Made by a program: the position numbers and the translations under genes. The notes under the pieces are model-generated. The model was not told the origin of the DNA, did not search any database, and saw nothing but the letters and a program-made list of their open reading frames with translations. A stretch of DNA of 41,450 bases from Chitinophagales bacterium (GTDB taxonomy: Bacteria > Bacteroidota > Bacteroidia > Chitinophagales > UBA10324), in NCBI GenBank assembly GCA_025057275.1, contig JANWXQ010000072.1:1-41450 (forward strand), written 5' to 3'. Positions 15,286 through 23,455 of this stretch are shown piece after piece. Every line of letters begins with the position of its first letter. The stretch's first letter is position 1.

Positions 15286-16581
15286 CTAAGTCAGTGCCTT
15301 TTGCAGCAGCAAAGAAAGCGTTTGCGGCCACGTCTTCCATCGGTTGTGACCGGACAACAGATCATTGTGCAACAGCAATTGCAATTCGCCACCGGTTTGC
15401 TTTATGGTTTTTACTAAATCCATACTGTGGTGCAATACTTCCTGCTCATTGCATTGCAGATGGTAATACAGGGTGGCATCCATCAGGGCCATAGGATGAA
15501 TGATCAATGCCGTATGGCTTTCGTTTTCCACATCATACCAGGTAAAGGGCTGAGCCATACCGGCGCGGAAGCCTGTCCGCGTGGTAAATCCCAGGCTGTA
15601 ATCCTCCGAAAAGCCCTGCTGCAGCAAAAGCCGGTAACTCTCCGGTAATTTCATGCGCAGAAAATGAAAACGGTTTGCCATTGGCGGCTCATCGAGAATG
15701 TATTGCAGCCGCTGGCGTTCCTTATGCAAAACCGAACCGTCAAAGCCCGCAGAATAGCCGGCATGCAGCCCTACTTCTGCATCGGCCCGCAGCTTGCGGA
15801 TGAGTTGCTGCAATGCAACGTTTGTCCAACTCACGTTTTTGTGATAGCGGCCATAATCGGCAAGCAGAAAAAAGTAAACTGCTGGCAACCCATACTGCTG
15901 ATGCAGGCTACGTTGAAAAGCAAACGTATCAAAGGGATCAGGGGCTTTTCCTGACAACACTTTTGATCGCAGGGCTACGTCAGCCAGATCGCCCTGGAGC
16001 AACGAGCGGGCATACGCTGCCGCCGTACGCCACCACGGCCGGTGCAGGTAGGCAAATGCCAGATCCACGTCGTAAGTGAGCAGCAACCGGAACGGCGGTA
16101 CGGTGAGCGGAACGTGGCGATACCGTTGCGCCAACCGATGCAGCACATCGCCCACATAATCCTGAACCACCGGCCGGTGGGCAGCCTTCAGCTTGACCAG
16201 CGTGTTGGCCTCATCAGGAAAGCGGCCGTGGCGGTCTTTTTCATGAGGCAGATATTCTTCATACCGCGTAACAAGAAAAAAGGTAGCGGCAAAGGGATCG
16301 TATCCGCCGGCAGCATCGGTGAAAAGCCTGCAGGTGCCGTTGGAGAAGGCTGCTTCGGGCTGCAGCGGCCTCACACCCGTTTCCTGCAGCAAGCCGTGAG
16401 GCAACACCGTCAGGCCCTGATCTATCGGCTGCCGGCTGTAGTTGATCTTGATGGCATCGGCATGAATGAATTCCTGAACATCGGTCGTGCAGCGATAAGG
16501 CTGATGCAGCAGCTCGCCAAACCACAGGTGCAATACGTACTCCAGGCGCGGGGTAAGCTGATCGGCATAGATGAGAAACAT
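15286..16581 (-). CDS. Polysaccharide deacetylase-like protein (DUF7033 plus NodB-like fold)
   Basis: 431 residues, no signal peptide. The N-terminal half resembles the domain that precedes a deacetylase-like module in Bacteroidota proteins (TRYEEYLPHEKDRHGRFP is typical). The second half starts with a strand LLLTYDVDLAF, where the Asp-Val-Asp corresponds to the metal-binding DD of NodB-type deacetylases, and includes EVGLHAGYSAGF, matching the motif with the metal His, and a late LLLHND. It may act on an N-acetylated surface or cell-wall glycan precursor in the cytoplasm; activity is inferred only. It follows the degenerate dehydrogenase gene by 5 bases and precedes DUF456 by 1. Confidence 0.8.
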   Translation of the reverse strand: MFLIYADQLTPRLEYVLHLWFGELLHQPYRCTTDVQEFIHADAIKINYSRQPIDQGLTVLPHGLLQETGVRPLQPEAAFSNGTCRLFTDAAGGYDPFAATFFLVTRYEEYLPHEKDRHGRFPDEANTLVKLKAAHRPVVQDYVGDVLHRLAQRYRHVPLTVPPFRLLLTYDVDLAFAYLHRPWWRTAAAYARSLLQGDLADVALRSKVLSGKAPDPFDTFAFQRSLHQQYGLPAVYFFLLADYGRYHKNVSWTNVALQQLIRKLRADAEVGLHAGYSAGFDGSVLHKERQRLQYILDEPPMANRFHFLRMKLPESYRLLLQQGFSEDYSLGFTTRTGFRAGMAQPFTWYDVENESHTALIIHPMALMDATLYYHLQCNEQEVLHHSMDLVKTIKQTGGELQLLLHNDLLSGHNRWKTWPQTLSLLLQKALT

Positions 16582-16586
16582 AACGA

Positions 16587-17282
16587 TCAGCGAAGGGGTT
16601 GCAGAGAATGCCGGTAGCGCTCTTCCAGCAGAGGACAGATGCGGTACCGAAGCGGATTGTCGCTGCGGTGAAGCGCATCAAGCACTTCATAAACATTATG
16701 CAGGCCAATGCGGTTGCACCATTCAAAGGGGCCGTAAGGATAGGCCGTGCCCAGCTTCATGGCCTGATCGATTTCCTCTTCCGTAGCCACTCCTTCATAC
16801 AAGGAAAAAAATGCTTCGTTGATGATCATGGCTAGCACGCGCGGCCGTACCATGCCCGGGCTGTCGCTCACCAGGCGAAACGATATGCCCACAGACTGCA
16901 GGGTTTCCGTTGCCAGCTGTCGCGAGTTTTTGTCAGGAGCCGAAAGCTCCCACAAGGGAGAATCCAGAAAGGCAGGCAGGGCATTGATTCCGAACAACAC
17001 CGCGTCGGGTGTTGCCTGCCTGCGCATTTCGCTGACCGTTCGTTTGACGGCACATCCGCCCAGGCGAGTGATCCCCTGCTGCATATACTGCTGCAGCCGC
17101 CGCGGTTCATCGTCCAGGTTCAAGTCCAGCACCAACGAATCGGCTGGAAGAGAAGGCATTTCCCGTTGTCCCGGCTCGATCCGAACAACCTGCCAACGAA
17201 AATGTTTTCCGTGACGGGATGCAGCAATTGCCTTTTGTGCTTCGCTGATCCTGATGCTTTCGCCCACCAATACCCCCTGCAC
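16587..17282 (-). CDS. 3-hydroxyacyl-CoA dehydrogenase-like protein with degenerate NAD domain
   Basis: 231 residues from a GTG at 17282. The C-terminal 100 residues form a recognisable 3HCDH C-domain: PGMVRPRVLAMIINEAFF, then EEEIDQAMKLGTAYPYGPFEW and a helical end. The N-terminal 120 residues lie where the NAD-binding domain should be but lack GxGxxG and the catalytic Ser/His blocks of the complete enzyme at 5863-6735; an ALFGINALPAFLDSPLWEL-like strand remains. This Bacteroidota-type short protein is probably not a normal dehydrogenase; a binding or regulatory role is a guess. It starts the leftward run to PorP and is divergent from the RidA gene. Confidence 0.75.
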   Translation of the reverse strand: MQGVLVGESIRISEAQKAIAASRHGKHFRWQVVRIEPGQREMPSLPADSLVLDLNLDDEPRRLQQYMQQGITRLGGCAVKRTVSEMRRQATPDAVLFGINALPAFLDSPLWELSAPDKNSRQLATETLQSVGISFRLVSDSPGMVRPRVLAMIINEAFFSLYEGVATEEEIDQAMKLGTAYPYGPFEWCNRIGLHNVYEVLDALHRSDNPLRYRICPLLEERYRHSLQPLR

Positions 17283-17322
17283 CGTCGCTATCTTTCGCTT
17301 ATTTCAAACCAAAGTTAGCCGT

Positions 17323-17829
17323 ATGGCCAGAGCCCTGTTTCCTTTGATTGCCGTGCTGTTCTTTTCAAACTGTCGTCAACCGGATCAATCAGCCAGTCGT
17401 CATGGAGAAAAAGCTCCTACCTTGGCCGGAAACCATGATGAGGTGAAAACAATCGTTACCACGCCTTCAGCCCCGGCGCCCATAGGTCCCTACAGCCAGG
17501 CCACCGTTGCCGGAAACCTGATCTTTGTTTCCGGTCAGGTGGCTAAGGAAGCTGCAACCGGACGACTGGTTACGGACGACATCAAAAGCGAAACGCGCCA
17601 GGTGATGGAAAATCTGAAGGCCATTCTGCAGGCTGCCGGAGCCGGTTTTGAACACGTGGTGAAGACCACCATTTTTCTTACCGACATGAATCATTTTTCT
17701 CAGGTTAATGAAGTTTATGGCTCCTACTTTACCGGCCATTTCCCCGCCCGGGAAACGGTAGCCGTAAAAGGGCTGCCGCTCGGTGTGAACGTCGAGATCA
17801 GTATGATTGCCGTGAAGGCCGCCGACTAA
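17323..17829 (+). CDS. RidA/YjgF-family protein with lipoprotein-like signal peptide
   Basis: 168 residues from the ATG at 17323. RidA proteins hydrolyse reactive enamine/imine intermediates from PLP enzymes, normally in the cytosol. The core (residues about 42-166) is complete: APIGPYSQA, LIFVSGQV, the carboxylate-binding Arg143 in PARETVAV and Glu158 in NVEIS, spaced as Arg105/Glu120 in E. coli RidA. It is preceded by about 40 extra residues that look like a lipoprotein leader: MARALFPLIAVLFFSNC with Cys17, then a Gln/Ser/His-rich spacer. Asn before the Cys is unusual for a lipobox, so export is probable rather than certain. The 3' end overlaps the DMT permease gene by 32 bases. Confidence 0.88.
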   Translation: MARALFPLIAVLFFSNCRQPDQSASRHGEKAPTLAGNHDEVKTIVTTPSAPAPIGPYSQATVAGNLIFVSGQVAKEAATGRLVTDDIKSETRQVMENLKAILQAAGAGFEHVVKTTIFLTDMNHFSQVNEVYGSYFTGHFPARETVAVKGLPLGVNVEISMIAVKAAD

Positions 17830-18682
17830 GCAGATAGATACCTCCCAGGATGAGCGCCATTCCTGCCAAATCAGTGAATGAAAGCGTTTCGCCGCTTAGC
17901 CATCCCCACAGCAAAGCCACTACGGGCATCAGGTAGGTAACCGACATGGCAAACAGGGTGTTGGTGCGTTGCAACAACCGGTAAAACAACGTGCTGGCCA
18001 CGGCCGAACCCATAACGGCAAGCAGAGCAATATAACCCAGCGACTGCCAGGCCTGCGGATCTTTCAGTAAAGGAACAAAGCCTGCCGTGCCAAACAAAAT
18101 GATCAAGGCCGGAAAGCTCAGGATCACAAAACCGGTAGAAGAAATAGACAGCGCATCGATATGCCGTAAATGTCGGTTCACCAGATTGGAACTGAGGCCA
18201 TAGCAAAGCGTAGCCAAGATGAGCAGCGTACCGTAAGCAGTTGCGCCGACCTTGGCCGGCTGAAACAGCAGCATAACGGCTCCGGCAAAAGCCACGGCTA
18301 TTCCGGCAAGTTGCATCCAACGGAACGAAGCCCCGAAAAACAACAGGCCCAGCAGAAATGCCCATGCCGGCGAAAGGGAGTTCATGATGCCTGCCGTAGC
18401 GCTGTTGACGTGCACCTGAGCTGCCGGAAACAGAAAGGCAGGAACGAAGTTGCCAAACAGGCTTTGTACCGTGATGTGCCGGGTTTGCCGAAAGTCAAGC
18501 GTGTGTCGCCGTTGAAGAAAAAACGGCAGCAGCACCACGGCCGAAAGGACAATACGCAGACAAGCTACCTGCGTGGGCGCAAAGGCATGCAGGCTTCGGT
18601 CAATCAGAATAAAGGAACTGCCCCAGATCAGCGAGATAGCGAATAACAACAGCCAGTCACCGGCGGTAACAGAGCCTTTCAT
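17798..18682 (-). CDS. EamA/DMT family transporter
   Basis: 294 residues with ten hydrophobic segments in two five-helix EamA repeats, the normal DMT permease plan. The first repeat opens with LLLFAISLIWGSSFILIDRSL, close to the family start W-G-S-x-F, and the second with GTLLILATLCYGLSSNLVNR; ends are LPVVALLWGWLSGETLS and GMALILGGIYLL. It probably moves a metabolite or amino acid across the inner membrane; substrate unknown. The ATG at 18682 directly abuts the stop of the Rieske gene (TAG-ATG with no spacer), so the pair is cotranscribed. Confidence 0.9.
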   Translation of the reverse strand: MKGSVTAGDWLLLFAISLIWGSSFILIDRSLHAFAPTQVACLRIVLSAVVLLPFFLQRRHTLDFRQTRHITVQSLFGNFVPAFLFPAAQVHVNSATAGIMNSLSPAWAFLLGLLFFGASFRWMQLAGIAVAFAGAVMLLFQPAKVGATAYGTLLILATLCYGLSSNLVNRHLRHIDALSISSTGFVILSFPALIILFGTAGFVPLLKDPQAWQSLGYIALLAVMGSAVASTLFYRLLQRTNTLFAMSVTYLMPVVALLWGWLSGETLSFTDLAGMALILGGIYLLSRRPSRQSY

Positions 18683-19114
18683 CTAAAAACGGATCACCAA
18701 TTGCTTGTCGGTTGCCGACACCGGAAAAGTAGTCAGCGACTGCCGGGCAGGGCCTTTGAGCAATTCCCCCGTAGCCGAAAACTGCGATCCATGGCAGGGG
18801 CATACCAACTTATCTTCCCGCTGCACCACCGTACAACCCTTGTGTGGGCAATGCAGGCGTATGGCCACCCAATCACCGGAGGAGTTGCGGGTCAGCAAAA
18901 GCGGTTCATCAAAACGCCGGCTGCGCACCGTCAGGGTGGATTTGCCCTCTACAGCCGCCAGCGGCACGTATAACCCCTGATCGTCTTCCGTGAACGTTGC
19001 TGCTGCCGGCCGGGCCGTTCCGCAGGAAGCAAACACGGCCAGCTTACCTGCACAACAGACTGCTGATATCATGGCAGCCTGACGAACAAACGTGCGCCGC
19101 GAGCTTTTTACCAT
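18683..19114 (-). CDS. Rieske [2Fe-2S] protein, Tat-type lipoprotein
   Basis: 143 residues from the ATG at 19114. Cluster ligands are visible: Cys89-x-His91 in CPHKGC and Cys105-x-x-His108 in CPCHGS, with Cys94 and Cys107 placed to form the disulfide seen in bc1/b6f-type Rieske proteins. The N-terminus is SSRRTFVRQ, a twin-arginine motif, followed by a hydrophobic stretch ending FASC, so Cys31 may be lipidated. That fits a folded, cluster-loaded protein exported by Tat and anchored at the outer face of the membrane. No cytochrome b or oxygenase partner is nearby, so its redox partner is unknown. Its stop touches the DMT permease start. Confidence 0.92.
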   Translation of the reverse strand: MVKSSRRTFVRQAAMISAVCCAGKLAVFASCGTARPAAATFTEDDQGLYVPLAAVEGKSTLTVRSRRFDEPLLLTRNSSGDWVAIRLHCPHKGCTVVQREDKLVCPCHGSQFSATGELLKGPARQSLTTFPVSATDKQLVIRF

Positions 19115-19169
19115 ACCTGGGCATTTGGCTTCAAAGTAAGAGCTTTCTTTGCATCTGGCTCCCTGCGGC

Positions 19170-20120
19170 ATGCGTTACGCCATAATGGATCTGGGCACAA
19201 ATACCTTCCACCTGCTGGTTGTGGAAGGATATGAAGATCGTTCGTTCCGGGTGTTGCACAAAGCCGAGGAATTCGTTCGGTTGGGGGAAGAAGGCCTGGA
19301 CCGCATTGGCGTCAATGCTTACCGGCGTGGCCTGGAACAGCTGCGCCGTTTTGCTGCCGTCATTCAGGAGCTGCAGGCCGACCGGATCATTGGCTTTGGC
19401 ACCGCTGCCGTGCGAACCGCAGCAAACGGGCAGGAGTTTATTGACGATGCCATAAAAGTCTGTCCCATGGAATTTCATCGCATTGGCGGGGAGGAAGAGG
19501 CTGAGCTTATCTATCTGGGTGTGCGCCAGGCAGTGCCCTTGGATCAGCAGCCTGTTTTGATCATGGACATCGGCGGTGGCAGCGTGGAATTCATTGTGGC
19601 CAACCGTTCGCAGATTTTGTGGAAAAAGAGTCTGCCTCTGGGCAGCAGTGTGTTGCGGCAGCAGTTTCACCAGTACGAACCTATTCGCGCCAACGAACAG
19701 GTTCGAATGATCAACCATCTGATGGATGTGTTTGGGAAATGCTGCAATGAGGTGCGCGCTCTGCATCCCTCCCGTCTGGTGGGCGCCAGCGGTTCGTTTG
19801 ATACTCTGGCTGCGCTTTATACCGAAAACCTGCTGGGCCGGCCGTTTAACAGCTTTGAACTGAGCACCGAAATACCGATGCGGGCCTTTTACGTCCTCAG
19901 CGAGCGGATCCTTTCCGCCCCCCTGGAAGAGCGTCTCAAAATGAAGGGAATGCCCTGGTTTCGCGCCGAAACCATGCCCGTGTCGGTTATCCTGATGGGC
20001 TATGTTATAGAAATGTTGCGATTGCATCGCATCACGCGCTCGGCTTTTGCGCTCAAGGAAGGAGCGCTGTGGCGTCTGCTCAATGAGACGCAGCCCCAGG
20101 CGGAACAGGCCGGAGCCTGA
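19170..20120 (+). CDS. Ppx/GppA family phosphatase
   Basis: 316 residues, ASKHA fold. Members are exopolyphosphatases or pppGpp 5'-phosphohydrolases. ATP/phosphate-binding blocks: MDLGTNTFHLLVVE at the N-terminus, GFGTAAVRTAANG, GGEEEAELIYLGV, DIGGGSVEFIV and GASGSFDTLAA. The C-terminal HD-like and regulatory domains of long E. coli Ppx/GppA are absent, as is usual for the short Bacteroidota form. ATG at 19170 is preferred over an in-frame ATG at 19149 because it starts right before the first strand (MRYAIMDLG). It is divergent from the Rieske gene and ends 14 bases before the convergent aminotransferase. Confidence 0.93.
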   Translation: MRYAIMDLGTNTFHLLVVEGYEDRSFRVLHKAEEFVRLGEEGLDRIGVNAYRRGLEQLRRFAAVIQELQADRIIGFGTAAVRTAANGQEFIDDAIKVCPMEFHRIGGEEEAELIYLGVRQAVPLDQQPVLIMDIGGGSVEFIVANRSQILWKKSLPLGSSVLRQQFHQYEPIRANEQVRMINHLMDVFGKCCNEVRALHPSRLVGASGSFDTLAALYTENLLGRPFNSFELSTEIPMRAFYVLSERILSAPLEERLKMKGMPWFRAETMPVSVILMGYVIEMLRLHRITRSAFALKEGALWRLLNETQPQAEQAGA

Positions 20121-20134
20121 ATCGGGCTGCCGCT

Positions 20135-21301
20135 TCAGCCGCGCAGATAAGCGCGCAGCCTTCGGGCGGCCTCTTCCAACGTTTCCTGTTTTTTGGCAAA
20201 ACAAAAACGGATCAGCCGGTGATCGGTGCCGCTGCGGTAAAAAGCAGAAACCGGGATTACGGCCACGCCGGCCTCACGGGTGAGCCGGATGGCAAAATCG
20301 CGGTCTGCCTCGTTACTGATTTGCTCGTAGCCGGCACATTGAAAGTAGCTGCCTTCGGCCGGACGAACGCTAAAGGGCAAATCGCTGATCAGCTGCAAAA
20401 ACATATTTCTTTTTTCCTCATAAAAAGAGGAAAGCTGTTCGTAATGCGCCGGATCTTCCATCATGTCGGCATAAGCATATTGCAGGGGGGTATTGACGGA
20501 AAAAACCATAAACTGGTGCACCTTGCGGAACTCGGCCATCAGAGCGGCCGGAGCCAGGCAATAGCCCATTTTCCATCCGGTGTTGTGATACGTCTTGCCG
20601 AAACTGAAGACTACAAAGCTGCGGGCGGCCAGCTCCGGATAGCGCATGACGCTTTCATGGCGGCGCCCGTCAAACACCAAGTGCTCATACACTTCATCGC
20701 TGAGCACCAGTATGTCGGTGTCGGCAATGAGGCGCTGCAGCTCCTGCAGGTCGCCGGCGCCGATCATGGCTCCTGTGGGATTGTGCGGAGAATTGATGAT
20801 GATCAGGCGCGTCCGCCGGTTCAGGCAGCGGCGCACCTTGTCCCAGTCGATGCGGAAATCCGGAGGCGAAAGCTCCACATAGACGGGCACACCCCGGTGC
20901 AACTCCACGGCAGGCGCATAGCTGTCGTAAGCAGGTTCAAACAACAACACCTCATCGCCTTCGTGAACAGTGGCCGCAATGGCTGCATACAATGCCTGCG
21001 TGCCTCCGGCAGTAATGGTGATCTCTGACTCCGGATCGTAATCGGCATCATACAGGCGCCGAACCTTTTCCGCAATGCGCTGGCGCAGCGGTAATATGCC
21101 TGGCATGGGTGCATACTGATTCAAGCCCTGGTGCATGTAATACGCCGCCCGCTCCAGCAAAAACTCGGAACATAAAAAATCCGGAAAGCCCTGCGACAGG
21201 TTGATGGCCCGGTGCTCGGCAGCCAGGGCGGACATAACGGTGAAGATGGTTGTTCCCGTGGCCGGAAGTTTGGAGCGCAGCGCTTGAGCTGAAGGAGGCA
21301 T
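20135..21301 (-). CDS. Methionine-type class I/II PLP aminotransferase (YbdL-like)
   Basis: 388 residues, fold type I aminotransferase. PLP-binding Lys236 is in SFGKTYHNTGWKMGY; the cofactor-pocket SDEVYEHLVF, NSPHNPTG and TAGGTQALYAA motifs are intact. INLSQGFPDF and LNQYAPMPGI near the N-terminus are typical of the YbdL / kynurenine aminotransferase-like group, whose bacterial members transaminate methionine and aromatic amino acids, often in methionine salvage. No salvage genes flank it here. It has a 262-base upstream gap shared with the glycosyltransferase cluster. Confidence 0.92.
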   Translation of the reverse strand: MPPSAQALRSKLPATGTTIFTVMSALAAEHRAINLSQGFPDFLCSEFLLERAAYYMHQGLNQYAPMPGILPLRQRIAEKVRRLYDADYDPESEITITAGGTQALYAAIAATVHEGDEVLLFEPAYDSYAPAVELHRGVPVYVELSPPDFRIDWDKVRRCLNRRTRLIIINSPHNPTGAMIGAGDLQELQRLIADTDILVLSDEVYEHLVFDGRRHESVMRYPELAARSFVVFSFGKTYHNTGWKMGYCLAPAALMAEFRKVHQFMVFSVNTPLQYAYADMMEDPAHYEQLSSFYEEKRNMFLQLISDLPFSVRPAEGSYFQCAGYEQISNEADRDFAIRLTREAGVAVIPVSAFYRSGTDHRLIRFCFAKKQETLEEAARRLRAYLRG

Positions 21302-21563
21302 AGAACCGGTGCAGGCTTATACAGGTGCAAGTTGCAAACATTTCCACGTTTTTAATTAGGACCTGCCGGGCGACTGCTGCCTGGAATTTGTTTTTAACTA
21401 TGCAAAAACGCTTCCTGTGTCAGCAAGCATAGGTTTTGAGGTTCGGTATTGCTTTCCACTGCGGCTGCATCCAACGTCCGGATCAGACGCACTTGAAGCG
21501 ATTCCTCTTTTTTTTATTCATCAGATGCCGTAATCAGCCAAAACGTAGCCTGCAGGTTTTGCC
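21302..21563. other. Intergenic gap between divergent genes, no recognised element
   Basis: This 262-base gap separates the aminotransferase (leftward) and the arsenosugar-type cluster (rightward). I see several short T-runs, but no TAnnTTTG match near either start, no ArsR-type dyad that I can defend, and no RNA gene. Confidence 0.4.
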
Positions 21564-22166
21564 ATGAAGCCAAAGAATAAGGAACTGCTGATCGTCTTTG
21601 TCCGCAATGCCATAGCGGGCAAAGTGAAAACCCGGCTGGCCCGTGCCATTGGCGCTGAACGTGCGCTTGACGTATATCGCCAGTTGCTGGAACATACCTA
21701 TGCCGTAACCCACGGTTTGTGCTGCGATAAGGCGGTTTATTATTCGGATTATGTGGAACAGGATGATCTGTGGAACCATCAGGCCTTCATCAAACATCAG
21801 CAAAGAGGGGGCGACCTGGGTAAGCGGATGCTCAATGCTTTTCGCGATGCCTTTGGCTGCGGCTACCAAAAAGTGGTGCTCATCGGAAGCGACACGTTCC
21901 AGCTCAGCTCCGACCTGTTGCAGGCTGCATTTGACCACCTCAACCGCTGCGATGTGGTCCTGGGCCCTGCCCACGACGGCGGCTATTATCTCATTGGGAT
22001 GAAGCAGATGCATGCCCTGCTGTTCAAAAACAAACAGTGGAGCTCGGAGCATGTGTTGCATGCCACTCTGGAAGATCTACGCAACCTGAACGGCTCCTAC
22101 CACCTGCTCGATGAGTTGGTGGATATTGACACGGAAGAAGACCTTCGGCTCAGCGGTCGTCTGTAG
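21564..22166 (+). CDS. TIGR04282-type (rSAM/selenodomain-associated) glycosyltransferase
   Basis: 200 residues of the DUF2064/TIGR04282 GT-A-like nucleotidyl/glycosyl transferase family that travels with ArsS. N-terminal nucleotide-binding block FVRNAIAGKVKTRLA, then GSDTF (metal/nucleotide-binding DxD-like position) and the hallmark LGPAHDGGYYLIG; the protein ends with a DELVDIDTEEDLRL block typical of the family. A role in attaching or activating a sugar in arsenosugar formation is inferred from context. First gene of the cluster ending with ArsS; the next gene starts 99 bases downstream. Confidence 0.9.
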   Translation: MKPKNKELLIVFVRNAIAGKVKTRLARAIGAERALDVYRQLLEHTYAVTHGLCCDKAVYYSDYVEQDDLWNHQAFIKHQQRGGDLGKRMLNAFRDAFGCGYQKVVLIGSDTFQLSSDLLQAAFDHLNRCDVVLGPAHDGGYYLIGMKQMHALLFKNKQWSSEHVLHATLEDLRNLNGSYHLLDELVDIDTEEDLRLSGRL

Positions 22167-22229
22167 GGGTGCTCCGTTATCGGCTCGTTAGTACCTGATG
22201 CTTTTTTCTGTTGCAACTACGATGCGCCT

Positions 22230-22236
22230 TATTTTG
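22230..22236 (+). promoter_or_regulatory. Possible -7 box (TATTTTG) before purine nucleoside phosphorylase
   Basis: TATTTTG is one base shorter than TAnnTTTG and ends 29 bases before the ATG at 22266. It may give the nucleoside phosphorylase and downstream arsS their own promoter inside the cluster. Weak. Confidence 0.25.
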
Positions 22237-22265
22237 GCGCAGACTTGCCGTCCGGCTGGTTGTCT

Positions 22266-23084
22266 ATGAGCACTGCATTGCTTGGTGAAGCCGTTCGCTA
22301 CCTGCAGGAAAGCAGGATCCGAAACCCGGAAGGGGGCATCATTCTGGGTACAGGCCTGGGTAATCTGGCTGCCGAAATCCAGACCGAACAGGTTCTGGAG
22401 TATGCCTCCATCCCCGGTTTTGCCGTTTCCACCGTAGAACACCATCAGGGACGATTGCTGTATGGCATGCTGAGCGGCAAGCGGGTGGTGGCCATGCAGG
22501 GACGGTTTCATTTCTACGAAGGCTATACCATGCAGCAAATCACCTTTCCGGTACGGGTGATGAAACTGCTGGGCGTGCGCTGGCTACTGATCAGCAATGC
22601 TGCCGGCTCGCTCAATCCGCAGATGCCCAAAGGCTCGCTCATGCTGCTGGACGACCACATCAATCTGCAAAGCAGCAATCCGCTTTTCGGTCCCAATGAC
22701 GATGCCCTGGGTCCGCGTTTCCCTGACATGAGCCGCCCCTATCACCCCGAATTGAACCGCAGGTTGCTGCAGGCGGCTCAGTTGCTGAACATCACACTGC
22801 ATCAGGGCATTTACGTAGCTGTTAACGGGCCAAATCTGGAAACACGGGCCGAATACCGTTTCCTGCGCCGAATAGGTGCCGACGCCGTTGGCATGTCCAC
22901 CGTGCCCGAAGTGATTGTGGCCAACCACATGAGTCTGCCCGTGGCCGCGGTTTCCGTTATCACCGACGAATGCGATCCCGACCATCTGCAACCGGTAAAT
23001 CTGGAAGAAATCATTGCCGTGGCCGGCCGCACCGAACCCATGCTGACCGCTTTGTTTAAAAAAGCCATAGAACTTTTCTCATAA
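22266..23084 (+). CDS. Purine nucleoside phosphorylase (trimeric PNP-I type)
   Basis: 272 residues from the ATG at 22266 (a TTG at 22245 is in frame but less likely). It splits purine nucleosides with phosphate to base and ribose-1-phosphate. Signatures: ILGTGLGNLA (phosphate site), VAMQGRFHFYEGY, ISNAAGSLNPQMPKGSLM, GPNLETRAEYRF and DAVGMSTVPEVIVA. Since ArsS makes an arsinoyl-adenosine, this enzyme may remove adenine from that product, but it could equally be the housekeeping PNP; context favours the former and sequence alone cannot decide. The next gene begins 8-11 bases after its stop. Confidence 0.95.
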   Translation: MSTALLGEAVRYLQESRIRNPEGGIILGTGLGNLAAEIQTEQVLEYASIPGFAVSTVEHHQGRLLYGMLSGKRVVAMQGRFHFYEGYTMQQITFPVRVMKLLGVRWLLISNAAGSLNPQMPKGSLMLLDDHINLQSSNPLFGPNDDALGPRFPDMSRPYHPELNRRLLQAAQLLNITLHQGIYVAVNGPNLETRAEYRFLRRIGADAVGMSTVPEVIVANHMSLPVAAVSVITDECDPDHLQPVNLEEIIAVAGRTEPMLTALFKKAIELFS

Positions 23085-23092
23085 AAAAATAA

Positions 23093-23431
23093 ATGATGAA
23101 AACCTATTACAACCCTGACGATCTGGCCCGATTCGCCGACATCAGCCAGTATGACAAAGCGCTGGCTGATAAGTTTTTCAATTGGTACAACGAAGTCTTT
23201 GCCGAAGGTGCACTTTCGGCACGGGAAAAATCGCTCATTGCCCTGGCCGTAGCCCATGCCCTGCAATGCCCGTACTGCATTCATGCCTACACCGAAGATG
23301 CCCTGGCCAAAGGATACAGCGAAGAGCAAATGATGGAAGCTGTACATGTGGCAGCCGCCATCCGGGGCGGTGCCTCGCTGGTGCATGCCACCCAAATGAT
23401 GAACCGCATTAACCAGCTCAGCATTTCCTGA
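23093..23431 (+). CDS. Arsenosugar-cluster peroxidase-like AhpD/CMD-fold protein (TIGR04169 type)
   Basis: 112 residues (111 if the second ATG at 23096 is used). Carboxymuconolactone-decarboxylase/AhpD-like helical protein with the redox motif CPYC (Cys59, Cys62) followed by IHAYT, like the CxxC-x-H of AhpD peroxidase partners. The start YYNPDDLARF and the helix LSAREKSLIALAVAHALQCPYC match the small protein that accompanies ArsS (TIGR04169, earlier named for the selenodomain system, where some members have Sec). Here both active-site residues are Cys (TGC). It sits between the nucleoside phosphorylase and arsS with short spacers. Confidence 0.9.
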   Translation: MMKTYYNPDDLARFADISQYDKALADKFFNWYNEVFAEGALSAREKSLIALAVAHALQCPYCIHAYTEDALAKGYSEEQMMEAVHVAAAIRGGASLVHATQMMNRINQLSIS

Positions 23432-23455
23432 CTTTTACGCCGGTTGGGAAACCTC

